DNA of 64,000 nt from Wyeomyia smithii (Eukaryota; Arthropoda; Insecta; Diptera; Culicidae), in contig NC_073695.1 in assembly GCF_029784165.1 (NCBI RefSeq), positions 57,707,290 through 57,771,289 on the forward strand, read 5' to 3'. The position numbers and the translations under genes were made by a program. The notes beneath the pieces are model-generated. The model saw only the letters and a program-made list of their open reading frames with translations, was not told the DNA's origin and ran no database searches. Below, in pieces: positions 1 through 14,601 of the stretch (positions are counted from its first letter, which is position 1; the number at the start of each line of letters is the position of its first letter).

Positions 1-2152
1 TAAATTTGCAACAGAAGCATGCTGCAGCAGTATTGCTAGTAAAATTCAATGGTGAGCCGTTCGTCAGATATTCAATCATTCTGGGGTGAATATCTTTTTT
101 CACAAGCAAGGTAGCGCCTTGCGGTCTTCAGAAGAGTTTTTTCCAGGAAAGTTTCCTTCAAATATTGTTATATTTTTAGGAGCCAACTGGACATCTCTAT
201 AGAAAAAGTTTTGAAAAAGTGGTTTTTCCCATATAAAATCGTATGGAAGCTTTGAAAATTGGGCGCAAATCGGACGTTTCACCAATCGATCTGAAAAGTT
301 ACACAGTTGTTATAGGACCCATTAGGAACACGAAAAGTGCATGGGAGCGAAAAAATAACACCATTCCTTCTTTCCCATATAACCGTGTCCCAATCTACTG
401 ATCACCCTTAAAATCCATACATTCTATTGGAAATGTGCTTTTTTTCGATATGTTCATGACGAATGATGATTTCTGAACTGAAAAATATCATTCAGAGCTA
501 GTTTGGAAACGAAAATAACGATATTTCAGGTTAAAATTTATTCATTTTGGTTCACGAACTGCAGTTTGCTTTATTTGCTCTTATTCGATCATCGTTGGAT
601 CGATTTTAATTCGGTTTGTTGCCAAATCTCAAAAACTAGCTCTGAGATTAAAATCATTGTGGTTTCATGCGAATTCATTAGTATTACTTTGATAGCATCG
701 AATAATCATTTTTGAAAATTATATTTTTTGAACTTTTATCAAACTTTACTCACTTCTCCAAACTTAACGTAATTAACCCCTCAATTAAGATTACTTCAAG
801 TAAATTCAATACCTTTTTTCGTTACTTGGAAACTTGTTTGATCAAATTTGATTGAGTTTCGACTGAGTTAGAAAATTTTTTCAAAAATATGTAAAATTGC
901 ACCGGGCATGCGAGGGTTACCTTTGACAGGTATGTGAATCTTTCAAAAGATGCATTTTAGGATACGTGCCTAGTGTTGTAAGATCAGTATCTTTTGATTA
1001 GTATTATTTATCACGAAGTTTCAGGTGATCAATTTCACTCCATTCCACGGTACTATAGTATAAACTAAAGCTTCCATTAAAAGCGTTACAATTCCGGCCA
1101 TACACGAGAAATAAATTGGAAAACTACGTTTCGAATAGATGACGAAGAGCTTCAAAATCCGGTTGCTTAAGGTTTGTCATCTCCAGTAACCAGAACGGAA
1201 CTGTTCTCTTCATATGTCTGAGGTAATTCGCAAAAGTGCAACTATCCAAACATACTTTTCAATGGAAGCGATAGTGTCTCTGTGTCCTCAATTTCACACC
1301 TCCGTCATGGTTGCGCATAACTAGATGGTCATACCGCAATTATAGAAATTACTCGCATTGTGGGTTCATACAAAAATTTACTCGCATAAATTTATGGCCA
1401 ACATGCGGTAGAGGTAGGAGTCTAGCCGGTTCGCTGGATCAATATTTGGATGATTTAATCGGACAAATGAAATTCTTGGCACATATTGTTTACTCACGAA
1501 GACTCGGTTCAAGCTAATTGTTATGTTTCTCTTTAACATGACTTACCTTTCACATAGTTTGCGTCATAATTTGTTCACACATTTTTTTCTTTAAATTGAA
1601 ATTCTAGAAATTAATTTAATACAGATATCTACATATTTCTTGAATGAAAAATGTCAATATTGTAACGCAAAATATAAACATTGTGAAGAAAATATTTCAA
1701 CATCTGTACAACCATAACAACAACAAACGTCTAATTGCAGGCACTTCTAATATAATAACTTTTTCGAACGAAATTCTACGAAATAATTTTTAATTTACAA
1801 TGAATATAAGATGCTTACCATAAAAGTTTTACACATAATCTTTATGAACAAAATTTGAAATAAAATACCACAGCAAACAAAATGTAACTTGAACAAAAAC
1901 GAACACTTCAACAGAGCAGGAAAAATGATTCAAATGGAATCATACTTCGGTGTTTTATGTATCGGGATTTTTTTCGTTTTGATGGATTTCCTGACTCACG
2001 GGGGCATTCCTGTAGGGCTCTTATCGACTTGTCACGTTTAGCAAACGATGCGGTTTGATATATCTCATATAAAACGCTCAGTCATTAGACAACGCACCAA
2101 TCGTTCCGTCATACCATCCGATCCGAATAACGAATAGTACATCGTTAGTACA
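1..2152. other. Non-coding AT-rich stretch, no gene seen
   Basis: No open frame longer than about 70 codons and nothing resembling a known protein, RNA gene or transposon end was found here. The sequence is AT-rich with no obvious tandem repeats. Confidence 0.5.
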
Positions 2153-2229
2153 CTGCCGCTCCAAGCATAACTGTCCCATATTCTGTGCAAACCTTATGGA
2201 CGCTGGGACAGTTATGCTTCGATAGGCAG
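2153..2229. mobile_element. 77-bp MITE with CTGCC...GGCAG inverted ends
   Basis: The ends read CTGCCGCTCCAAGCATAACT and, on the opposite strand, CTGCCTATCGAAGCATAACT, so nearly all of the element is terminal inverted repeat. The flanks are TACA on the left and TATA on the right, an imperfect 4-bp duplication. The same end sequence (CTGCC plus ATAACTGTCCCATA) bounds the larger element at 57738-58358, which has a perfect TTCA duplication, so the two belong to one family. No coding capacity. Confidence 0.75.
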
Positions 2230-2357
2230 TATATGCAATTAAAATTTTGCGCTGTCACAAAAATAATCTGACAATCATGATCACAAAAATAATTTAATAA
2301 ACAAATGTAACATGTAAAAATCAACATTCAAAAGATTCACTTTTGTTTTTGTGTATA

Positions 2358-3409
2358 CAGGGTGTCACCGTGAAACCGATACAATTTATTTTTGCTACAA
2401 AATTAATACCTACAGTTGAATCAGCTCAATTCAAATCGTTTTTCGATTTGATTACGGCCCGCAAACGCTTTTCGAAATTATCACAAACCGCACGCACGAC
2501 TTCGATCGGCATTTCATTCCAGATTTTCACGAAACGGTTCTAAACGCGTTAGGCCGGCTTTCCTAGCATGTACGCCCAAGGGTTCAAATCTGGAGAGGAT
2601 GCGGGCTATTCAGAGGTGCTGATAAAGCACGGCAAATTTTCGTTGAACCACTTCTGAACAAGCAATCCCTTATGCGCTGGCGCTGAGTATTTTTGTGGGC
2701 AGATATTTTCTCGAAATCCTTGGCACAAGGCAGCAAATGGTCTTTCATGACGTTATAGATAGCACTCATTAATAATTTTTACGTCGCTGTCAATGAAGGC
2801 AGTGGCAGTTTTCCTTTGTTGGATATTGGAATCATTCCACTCCTCCACTTTCGGCTGGAATATCACCATATTCTCGTCCATACATACGATCATTCTGCAT
2901 GCTCAAAACAGCCTACAACGAAAAAAAATTTTCATCTGAAAAAAATATGTTGTGAGCAGCGTGCGTCATCAGTAGCAATCGAGATCTGGCAACCCTGTCG
3001 GCAATATTTCTGCGAGATAATCCGTGAATCTTTTGTTTCTTGAAATTTCCGTAGCCAAGGTAGTTCTTGATTGTTTTGTGACTCATGTTCATTTCACGAG
3101 CCATTTTTTTTGCCTTCCGGGCTGGATTTCGTCGGATACGTTAAAAATCTGTTCAAATTCAAATATGACAGCTTTCTTCTGATCTGTATGTTGCTCATTC
3201 CAGTAAGAGTAAGATAATAATATTCATTGGTTTTATACTTGAATTCATTGACATTTTCCTCTAAAAAAAGTCAAACACTGCCTTTATCACCTACAAGTGA
3301 ACTATAAACATGAGTCGCAATCTAAACAAACACAACTGATCAACAGGATAGGTATCTCGGTGCGAAAAAGCAACTCGAATGTGTGTATCACTTTCACGGT
3401 GATACCCTG
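2358..3409 (-). mobile_element. Degenerate mariner-like DNA transposon
   Basis: Terminal inverted repeats are CAGGGTGTCACCGTGAAA on the left and, on the opposite strand, CAGGGTATCACCGTGAAA on the right. Both ends are flanked by TA (2356-2357 and 3410-3411), the duplication typical of Tc1/mariner. The 1052-bp length fits a nearly complete element. The transposase is read on the minus strand and is broken. Confidence 0.85.
2404..3104 (-). pseudogene. Broken mariner-family transposase
   Basis: Reading leftward from 3104, the frame carries a helix-turn-helix-like MSHKTIKNYLG segment, then HNIFFSDENFF. That matches the first catalytic block of mariner transposases; the Asp codon is at 2934-2936. 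After frame changes, a PASSPDLNPLG block near 2575-2605 is the classic C-terminal mariner motif with the third acidic region. A tail resembling the usual C-terminal VRAVCDNFEKRLRAVI segment follows near 2440-2510. Several shifts and stops separate the blocks, so no active protein is made. It is inside and co-oriented with the TIR element at 2358-3409. The exact mariner subfamily cannot be settled from these fragments. Confidence 0.75.
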
Positions 3410-5060
3410 TAAAATATTGAAAAAAATAATAGGTTTTTTCTGAAGTGTATACCAGTTTGTATATATCATTTGAATAAGATGGTATATGAACGAACTGTCA
3501 TTAACCACATTTCGAGCAGATGTTTATTGTTCATTTAAAAATCGAAGGACAGCGATAAACATTTTTTTAAATCACGTTTTGCTCAGAAAATTACGCTATT
3601 TCTCCTGATACATCAAAATCAGAAAACCATATGAAACTTTATGATCCAATTATCCATCCAATCTCTTTGCTGTTTAAAAATGAAGTGTGTTATATCGATC
3701 TTATATTTCATAAAATTCATAGAAACAAACTGATATTCTCCAAACTTAATATTGAAATATCTCAAGAACGGGCGCAGTTAGTCCCCAAGTGCTTTATGTT
3801 TTAAATTACATGCTGCTAAAACTATATTGTATCATTGGAATTTGATTATTCTCAAAAATGTAAAACAGTGAGAAAAAACATTGAAACTTAACTTTCAGGC
3901 AAAAATGTCTCATACATTTCTTCATCCAGAACTTTTCATCAACAGTTTTGAAATAATGCCAAGTTTCGAAACAAATCAATTAGAGGGGAAAATTTATTGC
4001 GTTTTTGATTTAATGTATAATTTAATGTTTTTTCTCAAATTTTCTCAACCTAAATTCAAGATAACTTTAAATCGGATGCATTCAATCAGTTACATATTTT
4101 GAACTTTTCAATTCGAAGTAGCCATATAAATTGCTCTTAATCATTAAAGTACAAATATTTTGAAAAATGTTGAAATTTAATGTTTTATTTATTTTGAAAA
4201 TTTTTTTTTCAGCAGAATAAAGTAATTTTATCCTAGAGTGCAATGTCTCAATAGTAAAAAAATGTAAATATTTAGTACAGATTTGACAACATCTCACGGA
4301 AAGTTCCCTTGAAATGGATAAAAATTACTTTAATAAATGAACTGGATAAAGCTGGTTTTCACAAACATAATAGCATATTTTTGCAACTCAGAAAGTACAG
4401 AAAGCTTTTAAAAATTGGAGAATAAACAGTTGACCAATTTTTCTAGTTTGACATTATTGTTCGGCTTTGAGAACAAAATCAACAACAACTAAGACAAATT
4501 TGGCCATCGGTTTCCGCCGCAGGGTTTGAACTTCGAAATCATTTACCAGTGAGACAGAAATATAAAGCAACGATGAGGGTGTTGTCCCATTATCAGCGTT
4601 GTCTTGGTTCGCTTTCGAACAATACTAATGTTTTACTGAGCAATGTTGCCGTGAAGATGCTTTGATTTGTTGTGGTTTTTAATAAATTTTAAAAACAATT
4701 TTTCTCGCAAAGTATTGCTTGAAAACGTAGAATTAAAAATGCCTCATGTATTTTAAGTCATGCTTCATCAATTTAAATCAAAAACAAGGTGGGGCTTCAG
4801 TACCCTATTACTTCGATACCGTGATCCCATGTAGACGCATGGTCTCTGAATACACGCGTAATGTTGTTGAATATGGAAAAGTTTTTGTTACAAATACTCA
4901 TTTTGCTATTTTGCAATATTCAAATAAATTTCGGGTAACTCAATAGTCTCTCTGCTTAGGTTTAAGGAGATTTTAAATGACCGCTGCTAGTAACATCAAA
5001 AATTATTTATGTTAAACAAATGTTTTCCGGTGGAGGATCTCAGTTTCAATTTTGTCAATA
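3410..5060. other. Non-coding stretch, no gene seen
   Basis: AT-rich sequence with only short chance frames (longest about 73 codons). No transposon ends, RNA genes or conserved protein motifs were recognised. A short hydrophilic frame at 4746-4946 has no recognisable features. Confidence 0.5.
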
Positions 5061-5811
5061 CAGTCATACCTCGATATAAAGCAACCTCGATATAACGTAA
5101 CTTTTACCTCGATATAACGTAGCTTTAAAATGTATTGAAATTGAGAATAAATGATACAGCAACTGTTTTCGAGCTATAAATTGCTTCAAAAAAATGTTTG
5201 TAGTTAGTTTTGAAACCAATGAAACCAATGCGAAAATTGTCCAAAATGGGCATAAGGAAGGTTTAAAAATACTAATAGATGATGGGAAACAGGTTTTGAC
5301 GCATCCTTTAGTAACAATTCACAGTCTTGAATCAATAGAAAAAATTTTTTTTTCCGCTTGTTGAAATTTTCTCTAAATGGACATAAGAAAGGTTTAAAAA
5401 TACTGACAGATGATGGGAAATAGGTTTTCGCGCATCTGTGAGTAACCACCAACAGTCTTGCATCAATTAAAAAATTTTTTTTTGCTTGTTGAAAATTGTC
5501 CTTAATGGGCATAAGAATGGTTTAAAAATACTGATAGGTGATGGGAAATAGGTTTTCACGCATCTTTGAGCGACCTTTTGTATCAACTGAAAAAAAAAAT
5601 TTTTTTTGCATCTGAAAATATTTCTAAATAGGCATAAGAAAGGTTTAAAAATACTAATAGGTTATGGAAAATAGGTTTTCGCGCATCTTTGAGTAACCAT
5701 TAACAATCTTGCATAAATAAAATAAATTATTTTTTTTTGCTTCGATATAACGTAACTCGATATAACATAACGAAAATGAAAATAAAGTTGCCTTATATCG
5801 AGGTATGACTG
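5061..5811. mobile_element. 751-bp TA-flanked MITE, pogo/Tigger-like ends
   Basis: The left end CAGTCATACCTCGATATAA and right end TTATATCGAGGTATGACTG are perfect inverted repeats, flanked by TA at 5059-5060 and 5812-5813. Extra CGATATAACGTAA motifs sit just inside both ends. TA duplication with a CAG-starting end is typical of pogo/Tc1-mariner relatives. No transposase is present; the interior is mostly a tandem repeat (5246-5710). Mobility would depend on a relative elsewhere in the genome. Confidence 0.85.
5246..5710. repeat. Four tandem copies of a ~128-bp unit inside the MITE
   Basis: Units begin near 5246, 5377, 5505 and 5628 with a version of ATGGGCATAAGAAAGG, followed by TTTAAAAATACTAATAG, a GATGGGAAATAGGTTTTCGC core and a T-rich tail. 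Spacings are 131, 128 and 123 bp. Copies have diverged by substitutions and small indels. The minus-strand frame across them is an artefact of the repeat. Confidence 0.85.
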
Positions 5812-6735
5812 TACTTTCAAATGAAAATTTAGAGATTTTTTTAGAAGCTATCCCTTGAAAACTATATTGACAACTTGTCTCTGGTTGTTGTTGTTTTTTT
5901 TTTTTCAATATGTATATTGATTTGAAAATAAAAATTAAACTTCAGACATTTTTAAATGTTGATCTAGATGAATTTTCTAAATGATGTATAAAGTAGCTTA
6001 TTTTACTAAGGCTTACACACCCACAAAATTTTATTGGTTTTATTTCTTTTATTACTTTTATCTCTTGTATCAATCACAAACATGAAAAAATTGCGTGAAA
6101 AGCAATGCAAAGGCATGGTGGGGCAAAGCCTCCCTTAGCCTCTACGTAGCTGCAGCTATGGGTGGTATTGTGCCTATTCACAATATTGTATTTACGAGAT
6201 ATATAGAACCAAAGATTGAATTAAATGCTGTGGCATTTGGTGAAAATAAGATGAACACCTGGCGTTGTAAAAAATCCCAGTGTGCTGAGCCTCTTTTACG
6301 TATTGACAGAAAAAGCGTCGTAATAGACTATCAGTCATCGGTTACTCAGTTTGTTTAAATAAATTCGCATAGAAGTGATAGAAGGTATAATAAGTAACAT
6401 TTTAATGAATCCAAAATCTGTCTATTGTAAATTTGTATTAATTTATTCAACGTGTATGATCCAGTTATTCACACCCAGAATCCGATGACGTAGCGATAAA
6501 CCAACACGGTTCAGCCACCTGCGAAAGTTACCGCCGCAACAATGAGTAACCATGGATGCCGTCGCAGCGTTATCGTCGCTGTGCAGAATATGCTCGTGCG
6601 AGCGCGGAGAGAGTCTCCGTCCGAGCGAAGTGAGAAATCAATCCAGCGAGGAAGGATTTTCTCCGCGCAGCCAGCGGCGTCTTGTCGCGATCAATCGGCC
6701 TGCTGTGCATCAGCCATTAGCGGTGATAACGATTG
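5812..6735. other. Non-coding DNA upstream of the LRIM-like gene
   Basis: Up to about 6460 this is AT-rich with no recognised feature; an 87-codon frame at 6095-6358 has no family resemblance. From about 6480 base composition becomes more balanced and rises toward the candidate promoter. A kappaB-like sequence, GGATTTTCTCC, lies at 6654-6664. That could fit immune regulation of the downstream gene, but one match of this kind is weak evidence. Confidence 0.4.
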
Positions 6736-6772
6736 TATAAAAACATTGACCAAGTCCCAGTGGCCGGTCAGT
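6736..6772 (+). promoter_or_regulatory. Candidate TATA box and initiator for the LRIM-like gene
   Basis: TATAAAAA starts at 6736. The arthropod initiator TCAGT lies at 6768-6772, putting its A (6770) 34 bases from the TATA start, slightly longer than usual. Transcription from here would give a 5' leader of about 288 bases if unspliced. Position and orientation fit, but this is motif matching only. Confidence 0.35.
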
Positions 6773-7057
6773 GTAGGCGCGAATCTTCAGCCGGTCTGAT
6801 CGGGTTCGACATTACTGAAATACAAGATCGGTTGCTCAATTGGTGCGTAGAAATCCGTACGCGTGCAATGGTCATTCTTCCACTGGTAGTAGCTCTGGAA
6901 TAGCCAACGGCTGTGGTGTTTGATTGGATCACGAAAAGAATTAAAATTCATATTTGGTTAACGGATGTGCATTCAATGAGAAGAATCAATGAAAATGCAA
7001 CGATATATGTAAGTTTGATAGTAACAAAAGTGACTTGAGTGATATTTACTGAAAATT

Positions 7058-8476
7058 TTGTTTTCTCATGTGTGCTACAGTGTTTTGTTTGCTGCGGTTT
7101 TCCTGGACTTTGTGGTTCCAATCCTCACGATAAACTATACATGCACTGTGAACCCAGAAGGATTCTGCATTTTTCAAGGAGTACGAATCAACAGCGCAGA
7201 TGAAGCGAGTGATGTTCAGCTGATAGCGCCGGATTATGAGTTAACGCGGATAAAGTTTCGAGAATCGGTCATGTTCGTATTGCCGGACAATATCTACAGT
7301 ACGTTTCCAAAACTGCAGGAACTCCGCGTTTGGTGGCAAAACTTGCACAGTATTTATATTCCTCCGAATTTGCTGCACCTGGATGCCGAGAGAAATCGTA
7401 TTAATACAATTAGTTTTGACACGAACTCCGTTCCTATGCTGCGGAAACTGGAGTTGGCTCATAACAGACTAAAAGCCATAGAAAATATCTCTTTTTTTGA
7501 AAATCTCGAAATTTTGGATCTCTCCCATAATGATCTGCGTTCAATCGATCTTTGCTTGTTCCAGCGCATGAAAAATATTCGTATTTTGGACTTGTCGGCT
7601 AACAACATGGCAATCGTGAAAAACTCCATGCAGGCAAAACTTGAGTCTTTGACAAATTTATACCTGAATGATAATCGTCTATCGTACTTAGATATCAACG
7701 TGTTAAAGCAATTCCCAAATCTGGAAACGCTGCACCTTTTCAACAACGGGTTGATGTACATGGAATTTGAGAATATGCGTACCATGTTCCCGCGAATCAA
7801 CATCGTGCACATTTACGGTAACGACTGGAATTGCGAAAATCTGGCCGAAATGATTATCTTCTTCAAAAAAATTAACATCAAAGAGTACAAACTGTTCAAC
7901 TCTCTCAAATGCAAGGAGAGGGCATTGGACGGCATTTGTTGTTCCGAGGGTAAAGCTTTGACTATTCTGAAGAAGTCGAACCTGTACTTTTCCAGCTACG
8001 TGAACGAATTGAATCTGCATTCGCAGCACATCATGCAAGAGATGAAACAGTCCAAACGAGAGATTCAGAAATTGATTGAAACGGAAAATATGACCCAGGC
8101 GTCGCTACGGGCATTCAGCGATGATATGAGTGCCATCCGCAGCCGCATTGAAAACATATCCATGCTGGCAGCGGACAATTCTACGCCCGCAGTGCGCCAG
8201 CGGAAACATGAGAAGGTAGACAAATTAGTTCAAGAGATTTATAAAATCAAACAAGACTATCAAAGCTTAAGTCGCGAGAATCAACAGTTTCGGCAGCAAA
8301 TTGAAAGTTATGAAAAAATGAAATTAGAAATGGATTCAATACGAGTATACTCTGAAGAGATGAAAGTCATCATTCAGCAGCTGAAGGAGGAAAACAGCAA
8401 CCTGAAGGGGGATCTGTACCAGCTTCTTCAAGAATTCCACGAAATCAAAGCGAACCGAACCCAGAACGTGGTGTGA
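7058..8476 (+). CDS. LRIM/APL1-like secreted leucine-rich repeat immune protein
   Basis: A single-exon frame of 472 residues. Residues 1-26 form a hydrophobic signal peptide, followed by an N-terminal cysteine pair (C29, C37). About seven or eight leucine-rich repeats occupy residues 84-256, for example LEILDLSHNDL at 150-160 and LTNLYLNDNRL at 198-208. A cysteine cap follows (C259, C285), then the adjacent pair C294-C295 in DGICCSEG, then a long coiled coil of roughly residues 310-465. There is no membrane segment. This order is the signature of mosquito LRIM proteins. In Anopheles, LRIM1 and APL1C form a disulfide-linked complex in hemolymph that stabilises the complement-like protein TEP1. 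Function here is inferred from architecture, and the repeat number sits nearer the short than the long LRIM class. The start was chosen because the signal peptide begins there. No stops or shifts, so it looks functional. Confidence 0.85.
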   Translation: MFSHVCYSVLFAAVFLDFVVPILTINYTCTVNPEGFCIFQGVRINSADEASDVQLIAPDYELTRIKFRESVMFVLPDNIYSTFPKLQELRVWWQNLHSIYIPPNLLHLDAERNRINTISFDTNSVPMLRKLELAHNRLKAIENISFFENLEILDLSHNDLRSIDLCLFQRMKNIRILDLSANNMAIVKNSMQAKLESLTNLYLNDNRLSYLDINVLKQFPNLETLHLFNNGLMYMEFENMRTMFPRINIVHIYGNDWNCENLAEMIIFFKKINIKEYKLFNSLKCKERALDGICCSEGKALTILKKSNLYFSSYVNELNLHSQHIMQEMKQSKREIQKLIETENMTQASLRAFSDDMSAIRSRIENISMLAADNSTPAVRQRKHEKVDKLVQEIYKIKQDYQSLSRENQQFRQQIESYEKMKLEMDSIRVYSEEMKVIIQQLKEENSNLKGDLYQLLQEFHEIKANRTQNVV

Positions 8477-9383
8477 CAATTGGAGTCTATTGGGATAATT
8501 GATGTGTTCGGTAAAACCGTAGATACAGTAGACCAACATGTTACAAAGTAATGTTTGATTACTGACTCATTGATTGGGTACTATCAAATAGTAGAAAAAG
8601 TAGTTCATTATATTTGCTGGACAAAAAATGTTGGTCGAAAGTAGAATTAGTGTTTAGTAAAGTCGATCTTCGCTAACTGCTAGGATTTTTTTTCGTACTG
8701 AAAGAAGCTATTGTCTGTGACGATATGCTTGATTGCTCTCGCGTAAAATTACTGCGGTCGGGAATTCCAACCGCGATTTTAGATAATATTGCATCAACAG
8801 ACAGCTCAATAGGTGCAGATAGCGATAGGGGAACGTGTCGTCTGATACCTTTATGATTAGGACTGCCTGTTGGAAAGCAACGCAATTATTCAGCCCACGT
8901 TAGAATTGATGCCGGTGCATCTTAGTTGAAAGTCTGGTAGTTTTCGTTGCGCGCTAGTATGTAGAAACTATAAGTTATTCATATCATTGCATCAGCTAGA
9001 TGAAAGTCCAAAGATTTCACAAGTGTTCTATTTATTTAATGTATGGAAATTATATCTCATGTTTTGAAACAACGATCGAAACTCTTTTAGTTATCACATC
9101 ACCTGTCAGCTAATGCTGGTTTTTTGCGTAAATATGCCGGAGTACGTTATACATTTGCACGTGTTCATCGTCTGATCAGCGATAACAGCATAATGAATTG
9201 GCAAAATGAGCATCATTCTTCACAATGTTTTGTAAATAGTACCTTAACGTCATGCATAGTGCCAGTATGACGAGACGATGGTTTACAATAGAGAGCGCTC
9301 ATTCATGTTTCAGGAGCTTGGGGTAAATAATCCGAATTATCGTTGGTCAAATATTATAAATTTATATAAATATAAATATTTAA
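8477..9383. other. Non-coding 3' flank of the LRIM-like gene
   Basis: No gene or recognisable mobile element. No canonical AATAAA was seen in the first ~300 bases after the stop codon, so the polyadenylation site is not identified. The last ~30 bases become a short (AAATTT)n run leading into the large simple-sequence block. Confidence 0.5.
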
Positions 9384-9413
9384 ATTAAAATTTAAATTTA
9401 AATTTAAATTTAA

Positions 9414-12649
<3,236 letters not shown>

Positions 12650-12686
12650 TTATATTTATATTTATATTTATATTTATATTTATATA

Positions 12687-13597
12687 TGTATTTGTATTTG
12701 TATTTGTATTTGTATTTGTATTTGCATTTGCATTTGTATTTGTATTTGTATTTGTATTTGTATTTGTATTTGTATTTGTATTTGTATTTGTATTTGTATT
12801 TGTTTTTGTATTTGTATTTGTATTTGTATTTGTATTTGTATTTGTATTTGTATTTGTATTTGTATTTGTATTTGTATTTGTATGTGTATTTGTATTTGTA
12901 TTTGTATTTGTATTTGTATTTGTATTTGTATTTGTATTTGTATTTGTATTTGTATTTGTATTTGTATTTGTATTTGTATTTGTATTTGTATTTGTATTTG
13001 TATTTGTATTTGTATTTGTATTTGTATTTGTATTTGTATTTGTATTTGTATTTGTATTTGTATTTGTATTTGTATTTGTATTTGTATTTGTATTTGTATT
13101 TGTATTTGTATTTGTATTTGTATTTGTATTTGTATTTGTATTTGTATTTGTATTTGTATTTGTATTTGTATTTGTATTTGTATTTGTATTTGTATTTGTA
13201 TTTGTATTTGTATTTGTATTTGTATTTGTATTTGTATTTGTATTTGTATTTGTATTTGTATTTGTATTTGTATTTGTATTTGTGTTTGTATTTGTATTTG
13301 TATTTGTATTTGTATTTGTATTTGTATTTGTATTTGTATTTGTATTTGTATTTGTATTTGTATTTGTATTTGTATTTGTATTTGTATTTGTATTTGTATT
13401 TGTATTTGTATTTGTATTTGTATTTGTATTTGTATTTCTATTTCTATTTGTATTTGTATTTGTATTTGTATTTGTATTTGTTTTTGTGTTTGTATTTGTA
13501 TTTGTATTTGTATTTGTATTTGTATTTATATTTGTATTTGTATTTGTATTTGTATTTATATTTATATGTATATTTGTATTTGTATTTATAGTTATAT
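12687..13597. repeat. (TTTGTA)n hexanucleotide array
   Basis: About 150 units of TTTGTA, one base different from the upstream TTTATA unit. Variants (TTTGCA, TTTGTT, TTTCTA, TTTATA, TATGTG) are scattered and become denser at both ends. Open frames on the plus strand reading Tyr-Leu, Cys-Ile or Val-Phe alternations are artefacts. Confidence 0.95.
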
Positions 13598-13670
13598 TTA
13601 TATTTACATAGATTTACATCAGCTTATTTGAACTATTTATATGTGTTTTTATATTTGCATAGTACAAGCA

Positions 13671-14601
13671 ATGGAAAAAATGGAACTAGATGAAATTTTG
13701 GATGTAGAAGACGATAATTTGCAAATTAAATCGGACGACGATGTACTCTATTGTTCTTCATCTATTTTAAATACGCCCCGGCACGAGAAGTGTATGGATG
13801 ATGATGCTAGTGATTCTGATGATGATGATGGCATGAATATAACATTACTTTCGAAACCACCAGTGGATATGACTTCTCTGTCCAGGCAGGACCAAAAAGG
13901 AACTAGACTGAGCGGAGATAAAACCATTATCCCCAGTATAGTTCCTTGGGTAGGAGCAGAACTGGTTGCGGTTGATCCCGCAACCAGTAACTCTAATTGG
14001 ATTCTTTCCCATGAGCGCTGATGACAGCAATGAAGAAATTCTTGCTCTTCTAGAAGCTCAAAATGAGGGACTAGTAGTTGACAGCTGGAAGATTTTTCTG
14101 AGGAAGGTAATAAACAAGCGACATGTAGAACTTACCTTCAGCGTAGATGGAACATCGTTGAGAGCTCTCAACAAATGCGAATTTGTCCTTGACTTCAAAT
14201 TTGAGAACGCTCCTATCAGGAAGAAAAATCCTAAAAAGTCACAGGAGGAAAAGATGGACGTTGACCAAAACTCGGAGGCTACCCGTATTATTGTACGGAC
14301 CCAAGTATCAGGTGACAGAAAAGCGGCAAGACTCGCTACTAACGAAGTCCCTGGAACAAGTGGAGTCATTAATGCGGTAAGGACTCTACACAATAATAAT
14401 GAGGCCAACAGTATCAGGACTCGTGATGAAACTGGAGACGATATAGTGGGTGGAAACAACACTAATCAAAATGTCCCAGGGCGGATCGATGTCCAGAATA
14501 CTGAAAAGACTCATTCGAAAAACAAGCGTAACAAAGATGACTTTCCAACAGGCAACAACGACTGCGGAATAGTCACTGGAAATCTTGAAAATGATAATTG
14601 A
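13671..14601 (+). pseudogene. LOA-clade ORF1 (gag-like), frameshifted
   Basis: The first frame starts at 13671 (MEKMELDEILDVEDD) and is strongly acidic, with a run of Asp residues near codon 45. It ends at 14021. The protein continues in another frame from about 14000, where LLEAQNEGLVVDSW and FSVDGTSLRALNKCEF resemble ORF1 of I/LOA-group LINEs. The second part is hydrophilic and Lys/Asn-rich and ends at 14601. A single-base indel near 14000 explains the break. No zinc knuckle is visible in the retained part. ORF2 begins in a different frame overlapping its end. Confidence 0.65.

Noticed and set aside
5204..5512. 102-codon minus-strand frame with an internal repeat
   Set aside because: It follows the minisatellite inside a MITE; the protein repeat mirrors the DNA repeat.
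6095..6358. 87-codon frame upstream of the LRIM-like gene
   Set aside because: No recognisable domain, no splice or promoter context, atypical of a conserved gene.
12686..13631. Plus-strand frames of Tyr-Leu, Cys-Ile and Val-Phe repeats
   Set aside because: Translations of the TTTGTA array in three frames.
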